Shown here in pieces: positions 1 to 9,150 of a stretch of DNA of 64,000 bases (within the stretch, counting starts at the first letter, position 1; each line of letters starts with the position of its first letter). The DNA lies in NCBI RefSeq assembly GCF_032085515.1, contig NZ_JASXSX010000001.1, positions 1,240,001-1,304,000 of the forward strand, written 5' to 3'. Below the pieces are notes generated by a model, which saw only the letters and a list, made by a program, of their open reading frames with translations, ran no database searches and was not told where the DNA came from. The DNA is from Gleimia hominis (GTDB lineage Bacteria > Actinomycetota > Actinomycetes > Actinomycetales > Actinomycetaceae). A program made the translations under genes and the position numbers.

Positions 1-772
1 CTTGCCAGCCCCTGCCCACATCTTCGCGAGTTTCGTGCGCCAACCCAAGTGCTTTTAACGAAGCAGTTTTAATATCCACGCCCCGCGGTACATCCGGCCA
101 CTGCCGCAACCCAACCCGTTGCGGTTTCACCGCCTGCCACACGTCCACAAACGGGTGCCCGAGCACCAGGACCGCATCGGGCCACCGCTCCATAACCCGC
201 TTTGCAATCCGGGTTTCCTTCGAGCCAGCAACCAGGTGATCCACCATCACGCCCACCCGCTGGGACCGCGTGGGGCCAAACACCTCAAGAAGATCCTCCA
301 GGTGGTCGACGCCTTCCAAAAACTCCACTACGACCCCTTCGAAACGCAGGTCGTCCCCCCAGATTTTTTCCACCAATTCCGCATCGTGGCTACCTTCTAC
401 GTAGATGCGGGAGGCCCTGGCTACGCGCGCCCGTTCCAGGTGCGCGGCGCGGGAACCAGACGCGGTCCGACCCGGCTGCGCCTGCTCTTTCCCCTGCCCA
501 TTCCTTTTCCCCTGAGGCGGGGTGAGCTCAACCGGTTTCCCATCCACCCAAAAACCCTTCCCAAGCGGGTACGAGCGGAGCCTGCCGCGCCGGTCCTCCA
601 ACTCAACTAGGTGCACGCCCCCGGATTTCTCTACGCGCACGACCGCGCCCACGAAACCGTCCGCTGGAACCTCAACCACTAGGCCTCGGTCCGCGGGGAG
701 CGGCTGCGGCGCAATCACCCGAGCGCGATGCGGGTCAGAGCGCAGAACATCGGATCCATAACGGTCAAACAT
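1..772 (-). CDS. DUF3097 domain protein (partial, 3' end outside window)
   Basis: The left edge cuts the gene: 257 codons are readable from an ATG whose first base is 772, with no stop before position 1. The protein begins MFDRYGSDVL and carries the block YVEGSHDAELVEKIWGDD, then LVLGHPFVDVWQAVKP, which I recognise as the actinobacterial DUF3097 family. An N-terminal beta-rich part (about residues 20-75) is followed by a Gly/Gln-rich linker and the conserved core. The EGxHDAELVEKxWG and VDHLVxGSKE elements recall TOPRIM-like nucleic-acid enzymes, but no activity is established. It is divergent from hrcA, the usual neighbourhood in actinobacteria. The function is unknown. Confidence 0.85.
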   Translation of the reverse strand, partial: MFDRYGSDVLRSDPHRARVIAPQPLPADRGLVVEVPADGFVGAVVRVEKSGGVHLVELEDRRGRLRSYPLGKGFWVDGKPVELTPPQGKRNGQGKEQAQPGRTASGSRAAHLERARVARASRIYVEGSHDAELVEKIWGDDLRFEGVVVEFLEGVDHLEDLLEVFGPTRSQRVGVMVDHLVAGSKETRIAKRVMERWPDAVLVLGHPFVDVWQAVKPQRVGLRQWPDVPRGVDIKTASLKALGLAHETREDVGRGWQ

Positions 773-850
773 AGCCCCTAGACTAATCCATGAGCGATCA
801 CTGTTAGCGCAAAACTGGCGGCGGCGTTCGCGATCTACTACTGAGCGCGG

Positions 851-882
851 TAAGGTTAGCACTCGGAAGGTAAGAGTGCTAC
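851..882 (+). promoter_or_regulatory. CIRCE operator with overlapping -10 box of hrcA-dnaJ
   Basis: TTAGCACTC (856-864), nine bases, then GAGTGCTAC (874-882) matches the CIRCE inverted repeat bound by HrcA, with one mismatch in the last base. A TAAGGT hexamer (851-856, form TAnnnT) ends where CIRCE begins, so bound HrcA would cover the transcription start. This implies that hrcA-dnaJ is autorepressed and heat inducible. Confidence 0.9.
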
Positions 883-902
883 GCGTTCGGAGGGGGTTGA
901 CC

Positions 903-1916
903 ATGAGCACGCACGCAAGACGGTTAGACGTGCTGCGGGCAATTGTGTCCGACTACGTCTCTACCCGCGAACCAGTAGGCTCCGCGATGCTGGCGCGCAA
1001 ATACGACCTCGGGGTGTCACCCGCAACCATCCGCAACGACATGTCAATCTTGGAAGAAGAAGGCCTAATCTTCCAACCGCACACTTCCGCCGGGCGGATC
1101 CCAACGGTCAAAGGCTACCGGTTGTTCGTAGACCAACTTGCGGAGTTAAAACCACTGTCCGCGCCCGAACGGCGTGCCCTAGAGGTGTTCCTAACGGACG
1201 CCGCAGATATAGACGATGTAGTAGACCGCACCGTGCGCCTCCTCTCGCACCTCACCCGACAAGTCGCGATCGTCCAATACCCCCAGCACGTGAGCGCGAA
1301 CCTCGTGGGCATAGAACTGGTCCCAATTGGGGCGGGCAGACTGCTCGTTATCGTAATTGCAGACGATGGGGAAGTGGCCCAACAGGTAGTTCCCGACTTC
1401 GCGACCGACACCGAACAGATCCACAGACTTCGGGAGCACTTCAACCAGCAGCTGGTGGGCGCTCCACTGGAGCAGGTCGTCGCGCAAACTGACGTGCTAA
1501 ACGACGTAGACGCGCCCCTGCTTCCCGTTGCCACCGCAATCAGCCAAGCCATCGCGGCAGCATCGGATCGTAAAGTAGATGACCGCATAGTAGTGGCCGG
1601 AACCGCTAACCTAGCGCGATCCGGAGTGGATTTTCGCCACACAATAGTGCCAGTATTAGACGCACTAGAAGAACAAGTTGCCCTCCTGCGCCTATTTTCC
1701 GCGCTCCCAGCCGACAACGTCACCGTCTCCCTCGGCCGTGAAAACCAACACGCCGGGCTCAGTGAAACAGCGGTTGTGGCTGGATCTTACGGAGACGAAA
1801 CCACCACCGCGCACCTGGCGGTCGTGGGCCCCCTGCGCATGGACTACCCCGGCGCCATGAACGTGGTGCGCAGTGTCGGACAATACCTGTCACACTTCCT
1901 CAAAAATAAACGGTAA
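903..1916 (+). CDS. hrcA: Heat-inducible transcription repressor HrcA
   Basis: This 337-residue repressor binds CIRCE elements and controls chaperone genes. The N-terminal winged helix (about residues 5-80) contains VSDYVSTREPVGSAML and SPATIRNDMSILEEEGL, the classic HrcA DNA-binding core; GAF-like and dimerisation parts follow. A GTG at 876 would extend the frame, but it lies inside CIRCE. The ATG at 903 has a good ribosome-binding site (GGAGGGGG, from 889), so it is chosen. It lies 15 bases upstream of dnaJ, forming a heat-shock unit. Confidence 0.95.
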   Translation: MSTHARRLDVLRAIVSDYVSTREPVGSAMLARKYDLGVSPATIRNDMSILEEEGLIFQPHTSAGRIPTVKGYRLFVDQLAELKPLSAPERRALEVFLTDAADIDDVVDRTVRLLSHLTRQVAIVQYPQHVSANLVGIELVPIGAGRLLVIVIADDGEVAQQVVPDFATDTEQIHRLREHFNQQLVGAPLEQVVAQTDVLNDVDAPLLPVATAISQAIAAASDRKVDDRIVVAGTANLARSGVDFRHTIVPVLDALEEQVALLRLFSALPADNVTVSLGRENQHAGLSETAVVAGSYGDETTTAHLAVVGPLRMDYPGAMNVVRSVGQYLSHFLKNKR

Positions 1917-1931
1917 GCAAGGATTAACTTA

Positions 1932-3050
1932 ATGAACGAAGACTATTACGAAATATTAGGTGTCTCGCGGACCGCATCCACCGAGGAGATCAAGAAGGCC
2001 TATCGTAAACTCTCCCGCAAACTCCACCCTGACATTGCGGGCCCCGAGAAGGAGGAGGAGTTCAAACGCGTCTCCGTGGCGTACGAAACCCTCTCAAATC
2101 CGCAAAAACGCCAGCGCTACGACATGGGTGGAAGCGCGTCTGGGGCAAGTGGCTTCGGTGGATTCGACATGGGCGACATGTTCGGTGACATTTTCGAAAG
2201 CTTCATGGGAGGCATGGGGGCGAACGCGTCCACGGGCCGCAGCCGCCGCGGGCAAGACCTGCTGAGCGTAATGACAATCGACCTGAAAACCGCGGCGTTT
2301 GGCGGCACCGAAGAAACCACCATTAACACCGCTGTCGTGTGCCCAACGTGCGAAGGGTCGTGCGCGAAACCGGGCACGTCCCCCCGCACCTGCTCGCAAT
2401 GCCACGGCTCCGGGACCGTGCGGCGCGCCCAAAACACGTTGCTGGGCACCATGATGACCTCCGGACCTTGCCCCGCCTGTGGTGGGCACGGCACCATCAT
2501 CCCTGAGCCCTGTGACGAATGCTCCGGTGAAGGCCGCGTCCATGCTAAACGCACCGTGTCCGTTGACATTCCCGCTGGGGTCAGTGCCGGCACCCGCATC
2601 CGCATGTCTGGCGAAGGTGAAGTTGGCCCTGCTGGCGGACCCGCCGGTGACCTGTACATAGAGATCCGCGAAGAACCTCATGATATTTTCACCCGGTCAG
2701 GCGACGACCTGCTCGTCACCCTGTCCATCCCCATGACGCTCGCGGTGCTGGGGACAACCGTGCCGCTCGAAACGCTGGATGGAACGGAAGAAATCGAGGT
2801 GAAACCAGGGTCTCAACCGGGGGAAGAAATCGTATTGAAGGGGTACGGCGTGGGACACCTGCACCGCAACTCCAGAGGTGACATTCGGATCCGTTTGAAA
2901 GTGGAGATCCCCAAGAAGCTCAGTGCGCAAGAGCGGGAAGCTTTCGACGCATTCGCAGCCTTGCGCCCGGAGGCGAGTGCAAAAGCCCAAGAACACGGCA
3001 AACCGGGTGGGTTCTTCCAGTTCTTGCGCGAGAAGTTCGCGGGTAACTAG
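1932..3050 (+). CDS. dnaJ: Chaperone protein DnaJ (DnaJ2 type)
   Basis: This is a 372-residue Hsp40 co-chaperone that stimulates DnaK ATPase. The J domain (residues 1-70) contains the HPD tripeptide in KLHPDIAG. A Gly/Phe/Met-rich linker follows (about 72-105), then four zinc-binding repeats: CPTCEGSC, CSQCHGSG, CPACGGHG and CDECSGEG. The first repeat has Cys in place of the usual final Gly. The C-terminal substrate-binding domain is complete. It directly follows hrcA, the usual position of the second dnaJ of actinobacteria, and shares the CIRCE promoter. Confidence 0.96.
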   Translation: MNEDYYEILGVSRTASTEEIKKAYRKLSRKLHPDIAGPEKEEEFKRVSVAYETLSNPQKRQRYDMGGSASGASGFGGFDMGDMFGDIFESFMGGMGANASTGRSRRGQDLLSVMTIDLKTAAFGGTEETTINTAVVCPTCEGSCAKPGTSPRTCSQCHGSGTVRRAQNTLLGTMMTSGPCPACGGHGTIIPEPCDECSGEGRVHAKRTVSVDIPAGVSAGTRIRMSGEGEVGPAGGPAGDLYIEIREEPHDIFTRSGDDLLVTLSIPMTLAVLGTTVPLETLDGTEEIEVKPGSQPGEEIVLKGYGVGHLHRNSRGDIRIRLKVEIPKKLSAQEREAFDAFAALRPEASAKAQEHGKPGGFFQFLREKFAGN

Positions 3051-3052
3051 AC

Positions 3053-3790
3053 GTGACTGCGCCCGTGTTTTTCTCGTCCGTACTCGCGGACCCGGGGGAA
3101 GTGGTCCACCTGGACGCGCCAGAGGCCAAGCACGTGCGCGTCATGCGCATTGAGGTGGGGGAAGCGGTTGACCTAGTCGACGGGCGCGGTACCCGGATGA
3201 GCGGCACCTACCTGGGGCAAGATCAAGTGCGCGTGCAAACCCGCGTTGAAGATCCGGTGGTATTGCCGCGCATTACCCTGGTGCAAGCGCTCGCCAAAGG
3301 CGGGCGGGATGAGAAGGCAATCGAAATGGCCACAGAAGTGGGCGTGCACCGGGTAGTTGCGTGGCAGTCCGAACGCGCCATCGTCCGGTGGGGGAAGTCG
3401 GCCTCGAAAGAAACGGCTTCCTCAAAAGTCGGCCGAGGGCTTGCGAAGTGGCGGCGCACCCTGGAGGCAGCTACGAAGCAGTCGCGGCGTTCACGCATCC
3501 CAGATTTGGACTACGCGGCCGATCTGAACGAGTTGCTAGCAGTACTGAAAGACCACCGGATAGTGGTGCTGCACGAGGCAGCTGAGCTGCCTATTGAACA
3601 GCTCGACCCCGCGTTGCTGCGCGACCCGGTCGCGATCGTGGTGGGCCCAGAAGGAGGTATCACGGACACGGAACTGGACGGTTTAACAGCGGCGGGTGGG
3701 CGCGCGTGCGTGGTTGGGGACACGGTGATGCGCTCTTCTACCGCCGGTACCGTTGGGATCACTCTGGTACGCCACCTAGCGCGAGCGTGA
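3053..3790 (+). CDS. rsmE: 16S rRNA m3U1498 methyltransferase RsmE
   Basis: The 245-residue SPOUT-family enzyme methylates N3 of U1498 in 16S rRNA. It has an N-terminal PUA-like domain (about 1-75) and a C-terminal trefoil-knot domain with the signature VGPEGGITDTEL and the knot motif RSSTAGTVGITL. The start is GTG at 3053, two bases after the dnaJ stop, so it is probably co-transcribed with hrcA-dnaJ. Length and motifs are normal for the family. Confidence 0.93.
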   Translation: MTAPVFFSSVLADPGEVVHLDAPEAKHVRVMRIEVGEAVDLVDGRGTRMSGTYLGQDQVRVQTRVEDPVVLPRITLVQALAKGGRDEKAIEMATEVGVHRVVAWQSERAIVRWGKSASKETASSKVGRGLAKWRRTLEAATKQSRRSRIPDLDYAADLNELLAVLKDHRIVVLHEAAELPIEQLDPALLRDPVAIVVGPEGGITDTELDGLTAAGGRACVVGDTVMRSSTAGTVGITLVRHLARA

Positions 3791-3871
3791 GACAGTTGGC
3801 TCAACCGGCGCGTTAACCGAGGCGGCGCGGTAGAATACGAGTGAGTCAACGAAAGGGTAGTTTAGCGCCGA

Positions 3872-4882
3872 ATGACCGCGAACAGCACAGAAGAAGATCT
3901 GAACGTCAGTGACGTAGTTACCATTCCGGAGCAAGTGGAGCCCGTGCGCGTCCTCGGGACGGCCGATCAAGTGTTACGTACCCTTCAGACCGGGTTTCCG
4001 CAAGTGTCTATCTCTTCCCTTGGCCACGATATTACTGTGCGCGGGCCCGCAGCTGACGTGTCGACTGTGGCAGACCTCGTGCGCGAACTAATTTCCGTAG
4101 CGCAAACCGGGCAGCATTTGGATGCGGCGACAGTGCAGACCGCGATCGATTTACTGCAAGGCAGTGGCACGGTGGCGAATACTGAAGCGATTTTGACGGT
4201 TAAGGACCATCAGATCCGCGCGAAAACCGATGGACAGCAGCGGTATGTGAACATGATTGAGCGGTCCACAGTCGTGTTTGGCATTGGCCCTGCTGGCACT
4301 GGGAAGACGTATTTGGCGATGGCGATGGCGGTGAACGCGTTGCTAACCGGGCAGGTGCGTCGCATCATTTTGACGCGTCCAGCGGTTGAAGCCGGGGAGT
4401 CCCTCGGGTTCCTTCCAGGCACTCTCACCGAAAAAATAGACCCGTATTTACGTCCCCTTTACGACGCATTGGGGGACATGGTGGATTCTGAGGCTCTGCC
4501 CCGCTTGATTGCCTCCGGCACCATTGAAGTCGCGCCGCTCGCGTACATGCGTGGCCGCACCTTAAATGATGCGTTCATTATTTTAGATGAGGCACAAAAC
4601 ACGACGGCGTCGCAAATGAAAATGTTCCTCACGCGACTTGGGTTCGGGTCGAAAGTGGTGGTGACTGGGGATGCGACCCAAGTGGATCTACCGGGCTCTG
4701 TGCGCTCTGGATTAGCGACTGCGAGGGATATTTTGGATGGCATCGAGGGAATCGAGTTTTGCCAGTTGACGTCCGCGGACGTGGTGCGCCACCGGCTCGT
4801 GTCACAGATTATCGACGCGTACGATAGGTGGAGTGAAGAAAACCCGCAGCCAGTTAACCACAACAGGAGCCGCCACCGATGA
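3872..4882 (+). CDS. phoH: PhoH-like ATPase
   Basis: This 336-residue PhoH-family P-loop ATPase has Walker A GPAGTGKT (about residue 138), Walker B in FIILDEAQNTT, and GDATQVDLPGS, the helicase-like ATPase core typical of PhoH. The first 110 residues form the usual KH-like N-terminal part. The ATG at 3872 follows a weak AAAGGG ribosome-binding site. Its stop overlaps the ybeY start as ATGA (4879-4882), indicating translational coupling. Association with YbeY and Era points to RNA metabolism or ribosome maturation, though the exact substrate is not known. Confidence 0.93.
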   Translation: MTANSTEEDLNVSDVVTIPEQVEPVRVLGTADQVLRTLQTGFPQVSISSLGHDITVRGPAADVSTVADLVRELISVAQTGQHLDAATVQTAIDLLQGSGTVANTEAILTVKDHQIRAKTDGQQRYVNMIERSTVVFGIGPAGTGKTYLAMAMAVNALLTGQVRRIILTRPAVEAGESLGFLPGTLTEKIDPYLRPLYDALGDMVDSEALPRLIASGTIEVAPLAYMRGRTLNDAFIILDEAQNTTASQMKMFLTRLGFGSKVVVTGDATQVDLPGSVRSGLATARDILDGIEGIEFCQLTSADVVRHRLVSQIIDAYDRWSEENPQPVNHNRSRHR

Positions 4883-5331
4883 GCATTGACGTTGCTAACG
4901 AAACTGAAGTTCCCATCGACCTGGAAGACTTCACGCGCGTTGCGGAATACGTGCTGACGCAAATGCACGTTTCTACCGAGGCGGAACTGTCGATCCTGTT
5001 CATCGACCCCGATCCGATGGCGGACCTGCATGAACGCTGGTTGGACCTGGAGGGACCCACAGACGTGATGAGTTTCCCCATGGACGAGTTACGTCCCGGC
5101 ACAGCGCAAAAACCTACCCCACCGGGCACGCTCGGGGACATCGTGGTGTGCCCACAGGTTGCAGCGCAGCAAGCGTTGAGCGCGGGCCATTCGTCGATGG
5201 AAGAAATGCTGCTGCTGACTGTTCACGGGATTTTACATCTTCTTGGATACGACCACGCAACCAAAGCGGAAGAAGCCGAAATGTTTGGTCTGCAACGCCA
5301 CCTGCTGCTCACGTTCTTAGCCCAGAGGTAA
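4879..5331 (+). CDS. ybeY: rRNA maturation RNase YbeY
   Basis: This 150-residue metal-dependent endoribonuclease acts in 16S rRNA 3' end maturation and 70S quality control. The zinc motif HGILHLLGYDH (H3 type, HGxLHLxGYDH) is intact near residue 115, and DVMSFPMDE is the conserved mid-protein block. Translation is coupled to phoH by a 4-base overlap. Its place between phoH and a CNNM/CBS gene and just before era matches the conserved bacterial order. Confidence 0.95.
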   Translation: MSIDVANETEVPIDLEDFTRVAEYVLTQMHVSTEAELSILFIDPDPMADLHERWLDLEGPTDVMSFPMDELRPGTAQKPTPPGTLGDIVVCPQVAAQQALSAGHSSMEEMLLLTVHGILHLLGYDHATKAEEAEMFGLQRHLLLTFLAQR

Positions 5332-5334
5332 CGC

Positions 5335-6624
5335 GTGACACTCCCAGTGGGCTTCCTTCTAGCTGGAAGCGTGGTGATGCTGTGGCTGGCCGGAGTGCTC
5401 GTCGCAGTCGAAACCGCACTCGGTAGCCTCACCCGCGCCGCGATCGAAGACCTAATCGAAGAAGGCCGAAAGAAAGCGCGCCGCCTCGACCAGGTTTTTG
5501 AACACCGCCGCCGCGCCATGCTCGCCGCCCGGGCGGTGCGTATCGGAGTGCAAATGGTGGTTGCAGCTGCGGTCACTCTAGTGATTGCGGCAACCGGTTG
5601 GTACTGGTGGGTGGTTCTGCTCGGGTCGATTTTCTTAAACTGGATCCTCACCTACTTGCTGGTGTCGTTGCTTCCACAGGCGATTGGATACCGCCGACCG
5701 GCGTCAGTGGCGCTTTCTGCCACCGGCTTGCTCGAACTGCTGCTGCGCGCCTCCCACCTGCTCGACCCCGTGTTTACACTCGTTAAGAACCGGATCCCAC
5801 CCGCCGCGCAGACCGATGCGCAAGTGCGGGCGGCGATGACGGAGCAGATGCGGGAAGTGGTTGACGAAGTTGGGGACACGGACGGGTTCGAAGCCGAAGA
5901 CCGGCAAATGATGCGCAACGTGTTCCAACTTGGCCACACGTACGTGCGGGAAGTGATGGTGCCCCGCACGGACATGATCACCATTAACGCAGACACAAGT
6001 GTAGATAAGGCCCTCGGACTATTTGTGCGCTCCGGATTCTCACGTATTCCCGTTATCGGGGACGACATTGATGACGTCGTGGGAATCCTGTACTTCAAAG
6101 ACGTGGTGTCTAAAATGCGTTCGCGTCGCGTAGACGCCACCCGGCCCGTGCGGGACCTGTGCCGCCCACCCCACTTCGTAGTGGAAATGAAACGCGCGGA
6201 CGACGAACTGCGCCTCATGCAAAAAGAACGCGTCCACATGGTCCTGGTGGTCGACGAATACGGTGGAATCGCGGGCCTGCTCACGATTGAGGATTTGATT
6301 GAGGAAATCGTGGGGGAAGTGCGTGACGAACACGACCGGTTCGAGGTGGAACCGCAGCAGCTGGAACCGGGCGTGTGGCGGATTTCGACCCGACTTGGGT
6401 TAGACGAGTTGGGGGAGCTGCTCGGGATGGAACTAGAGGATGAGGACGTGGATTCCGTCGGTGGACTACTAGCGAAAACCTTGGGTAAGGTACCATTGCC
6501 GGGGGCGCATGCGACTGCCCTGGGGGTGGAGATGGTCGCGGATGAAGCAGTGGGGCGCAGACGCCAAGTTCGGACTGTGGTGGCTAGAAAAATGGAGGAC
6601 GAGACCAGTGAACTTTCCCAGTGA
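5335..6624 (+). CDS. Hemolysin C/CorC-type CNNM membrane protein with CBS pair
   Basis: This 429-residue protein has three parts. A DUF21/CNNM membrane region spans about residues 1-190, with hydrophobic segments near 5-27 and 70-110. A CBS pair follows (about 215-330, containing VPRTDMITI and LVVDEYGGIAGLLTIEDL). A CorC/HlyC C-terminal domain follows (about 345-425). The family is linked to magnesium or cobalt transport; the old name hemolysin is not supported by mechanism. The GTG start at 5335 lies three bases after the ybeY stop. The end overlaps era by 17 bases. Confidence 0.9.
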   Translation: MTLPVGFLLAGSVVMLWLAGVLVAVETALGSLTRAAIEDLIEEGRKKARRLDQVFEHRRRAMLAARAVRIGVQMVVAAAVTLVIAATGWYWWVVLLGSIFLNWILTYLLVSLLPQAIGYRRPASVALSATGLLELLLRASHLLDPVFTLVKNRIPPAAQTDAQVRAAMTEQMREVVDEVGDTDGFEAEDRQMMRNVFQLGHTYVREVMVPRTDMITINADTSVDKALGLFVRSGFSRIPVIGDDIDDVVGILYFKDVVSKMRSRRVDATRPVRDLCRPPHFVVEMKRADDELRLMQKERVHMVLVVDEYGGIAGLLTIEDLIEEIVGEVRDEHDRFEVEPQQLEPGVWRISTRLGLDELGELLGMELEDEDVDSVGGLLAKTLGKVPLPGAHATALGVEMVADEAVGRRRQVRTVVARKMEDETSELSQ

Positions 6625-7585
6625 TGACGAGTTAATGGACGGGCCACAGGCCGACGTGGAACCACTAATCGCGAACTATCCCGAAGGGTTCCGGGCTGGT
6701 TTCGTTGCGATCGTGGGCCGGCCGAATGTGGGGAAATCTACGCTCACGAACGCGCTGGTGGGCAGCAAGGTGGCGATCACGTCGCGGCGGCCCGAAACGA
6801 CGCGCCGGTCAATCCGCGGAGTGGTGCAGGGCGATAACTACCAGGTGGTGCTGGTGGACACTCCCGGCTACCACCGGCCCAGAACCCTGCTGGGGCAGCG
6901 GTTGAACTCGATGGTGCGCGATTCAGTGGGGCAAGTTGATGCAGTACTGTTTTGCCTGCCGTGTGACCAGCGGGTGGGGCCGGGCGATGATTTTATTGCC
7001 CGCCAACTGCGCGGTCTAAAAGTGCCGGTAATCGCCGTGGCAACCAAGATGGATGCGGTGGCGCAAGAGCGGGTGATGAAACACCTGGTAGCGATCGACA
7101 AGTTGGGGGACTGGGAGCAGATCGTGCCCGTCTCGGCCGCTACCGGTGAGCAGGTGGACCATTTGAAAGACGTGGTTGCGTCTTATTTACCGCCGTCCCC
7201 GCCCCTGTACCCGCTTGATGCGGAGTCGGACGAGTCCGATGAGGCACTTATCGCCGAGTACGTGCGGGAAGCGGCGTTAGAAGAAATTCGTGAGGAACTG
7301 CCGCACTCACTGGCCGTTTCGGTGGAAGAAATTATTGAGCGGAAGAAAAAACCGGGGCAGAACTACCCGCCGATGTTGGACGTGCACGTGAACGTGTACG
7401 TGGAGCGGGATTCACAAAAGGCGATCATCATTGGTACCGGTGGCACCCGGATAAAGCGGATTGGCATGAAAGCGCGGCGAGAAGTTGAGAAACTGCTGGG
7501 CCGGCGGATTTATCTGGACCTGCATGTGCGTACCGCTAAGGATTGGCAGTCGGATCCGAAGATGCTAGATCGGTTCGGTTTCTGA
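6608..7585 (+). CDS. era: GTPase Era
   Basis: The 325-residue GTPase binds 16S rRNA and assists 30S assembly. G1 is GRPNVGKS, G3 is DTPGY, and G4 is TKMD in place of NKxD. A C-terminal KH domain contains IIGTGGTRIKRIGMKARREVE. An upstream ATG at 6509 would overlap the preceding gene by over 100 bases. The GTG at 6608 has GGAGG at 6595 and is chosen. The N-terminus is slightly longer than in E. coli. Confidence 0.94.
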   Translation: MNFPSDDELMDGPQADVEPLIANYPEGFRAGFVAIVGRPNVGKSTLTNALVGSKVAITSRRPETTRRSIRGVVQGDNYQVVLVDTPGYHRPRTLLGQRLNSMVRDSVGQVDAVLFCLPCDQRVGPGDDFIARQLRGLKVPVIAVATKMDAVAQERVMKHLVAIDKLGDWEQIVPVSAATGEQVDHLKDVVASYLPPSPPLYPLDAESDESDEALIAEYVREAALEEIREELPHSLAVSVEEIIERKKKPGQNYPPMLDVHVNVYVERDSQKAIIIGTGGTRIKRIGMKARREVEKLLGRRIYLDLHVRTAKDWQSDPKMLDRFGF

Positions 7586-7588
7586 CAG

Positions 7589-8323
7589 GTGCGGACGTAT
7601 CGCGATGAGGGGATAGTGCTGCGCACCCACAAGCTTGGGGAAGCGGATCGCATTATTACTGTGCTCACGCGGTATTCGGGGCTTAAACGCGTAGTTGCGA
7701 AGGGTGTGCGGCGCACGAAGTCTAAGTTTGGGGCGCGGTTGGAGCCGTTCACGGTGGTGGATGCGCAGTTTTACGCGGGGCGGAGTTTGGACACGCTCAC
7801 GCAGGTGCAGACGCTGCGTCCGTACGGGATGCGGATTGCGCGGGACCATTATTTGTACGCGTGCGCAAACGTGATGGTGGAGGCCGCGGAGAAGCTCAGT
7901 GAGGACGATCAGAGCCCGCAGATGTACCTGCTTTTGCTGGGGGCGTTGCATGCGTTAGCGTTTCGCCGGCACGACGCGGACTTGGTGATGAACTCATTTT
8001 TGCTGCGGGCGTTCGCCCTGTCTGGTTGGGCGCCTTCGTTCTACGATTGCGCGGTGTGCGGCCGGCCAGGCCCGGCAAGCGGGTTCAGTGTGGAAGCGGG
8101 GGGTGCGGTGTGTGAAAACTGCCGTCCCCCGGGTTCTTTAGCCCCGTCGCTTGAGGCGCTGGCCCTGCTTGGGGATTTGATTTCTGGTGATTGGGCGCGG
8201 GCGGATGAGGCTCCGCGAGGGCCGCGGCGGGAGTCCGCTGGGTTGGTTAACGCGTGGGTGCAGTACCATTTGGAAAGGCGGCTGAAATCTATGGATGTGC
8301 TCCGCCGGTTACGGGAGGTTTGA
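7589..8323 (+). CDS. recO: DNA repair protein RecO
   Basis: This 244-residue recombination mediator helps load RecA on SSB-coated DNA in the RecFOR pathway. The N-terminal OB fold begins YRDEGIVLRTHKLGEADRII. A four-cysteine zinc element follows (CAVC near residue 152 and CENC near 174). It uses a GTG start three bases after era and precedes uppS, the conserved order. Confidence 0.94.
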   Translation: MRTYRDEGIVLRTHKLGEADRIITVLTRYSGLKRVVAKGVRRTKSKFGARLEPFTVVDAQFYAGRSLDTLTQVQTLRPYGMRIARDHYLYACANVMVEAAEKLSEDDQSPQMYLLLLGALHALAFRRHDADLVMNSFLLRAFALSGWAPSFYDCAVCGRPGPASGFSVEAGGAVCENCRPPGSLAPSLEALALLGDLISGDWARADEAPRGPRRESAGLVNAWVQYHLERRLKSMDVLRRLREV

Positions 8324-8328
8324 TTCAC

Positions 8329-9132
8329 GTGTCAGACAGCGGGAAAACTAATGAGCCAGCAGCGGAAGAGAATCGGGTAATTGCCCCGTTTGAGGGCGGT
8401 TTGCAGCCCCCGCATTTGGATGCGCCCGCCCGGCACGTGGCGATCATCATGGATGGCAATGGCCGGTGGGCAAACGCGCGTGGCCTGCCGCGCACGGAGG
8501 GGCACAAACGCGGGGAGATTGCCCTCATGAACACGATCGCGGGGGCGGTTGAAGCGGGGGTTAAACATTTGACGGTGTACGCGTTTTCTACGGAAAACTG
8601 GAACCGCTCCCCAAGTGAAGTGCGGTTCCTAATGGGGTATTCACGCAACGTTATTCGCCGCCGCGCCGCACAGTTGCACGAGTGGGGCGTGCGGATTAAC
8701 TGGTGGGGGCGCCGACCTCGGTTGTGGCGGTCGGTGATTCGTGAACTGGAGGCGGCACACGCGTTAACGCAACACAATGACCGGTTGGATTTCAACATGG
8801 CCATTAATTATGGTGGGCGCGCGGAGATTGCGGATGCGGCCCAGAGAATCGCCCGGGAGGTTCAGCGGGGAACGTTGAAACCGCGGGGGATAACGGAGGA
8901 CGTGTTCGCCTCCCGCTTGTACGCCCCCCATTCACCGGATGTGGATTTGCTGATCAGAACCAGTGGTGAGCAGCGGCTTTCGAACTTCCTTTTGTGGCAG
9001 TGCGCGTATGCGGAATTCATTTTTAATCCCACTCCCTGGCCCGCGTATGGACGCCGTGAGTTGTGGGATGATTTATTAGCGTTTGAGGGACGCGACCGGC
9101 GCTTCGGTGGCGCTGTGGACAAAGTGAACTGA
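8329..9132 (+). CDS. uppS: Polyprenyl diphosphate synthase (UPP synthase family)
   Basis: This 267-residue cis-prenyltransferase makes the long-chain polyprenyl phosphate carrier for cell-wall synthesis. Family signatures are IIMDGNGRWANARGLPR (catalytic Asp), FSTENWNRS and DLLIRTSGEQRLSNFLLWQ. A possible ATG at 8254 lies inside recO. The GTG at 8329, preceded by GGGAGG (8314-8319), fits better. In actinobacteria such enzymes may make C50 or C55 chains, which the sequence alone does not settle. Confidence 0.94.
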   Translation: MSDSGKTNEPAAEENRVIAPFEGGLQPPHLDAPARHVAIIMDGNGRWANARGLPRTEGHKRGEIALMNTIAGAVEAGVKHLTVYAFSTENWNRSPSEVRFLMGYSRNVIRRRAAQLHEWGVRINWWGRRPRLWRSVIRELEAAHALTQHNDRLDFNMAINYGGRAEIADAAQRIAREVQRGTLKPRGITEDVFASRLYAPHSPDVDLLIRTSGEQRLSNFLLWQCAYAEFIFNPTPWPAYGRRELWDDLLAFEGRDRRFGGAVDKVN

Positions 9133-9150
9133 ACGACCGTCGTGCGCGGC

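Noticed and set aside
5652..6665. Long open frame of 337 codons on the minus strand
   Set aside because: It lies antisense to the CNNM/CBS gene, is Ser/Arg/Thr-rich without any recognisable motif, and is a codon-bias shadow of the GC-rich gene.
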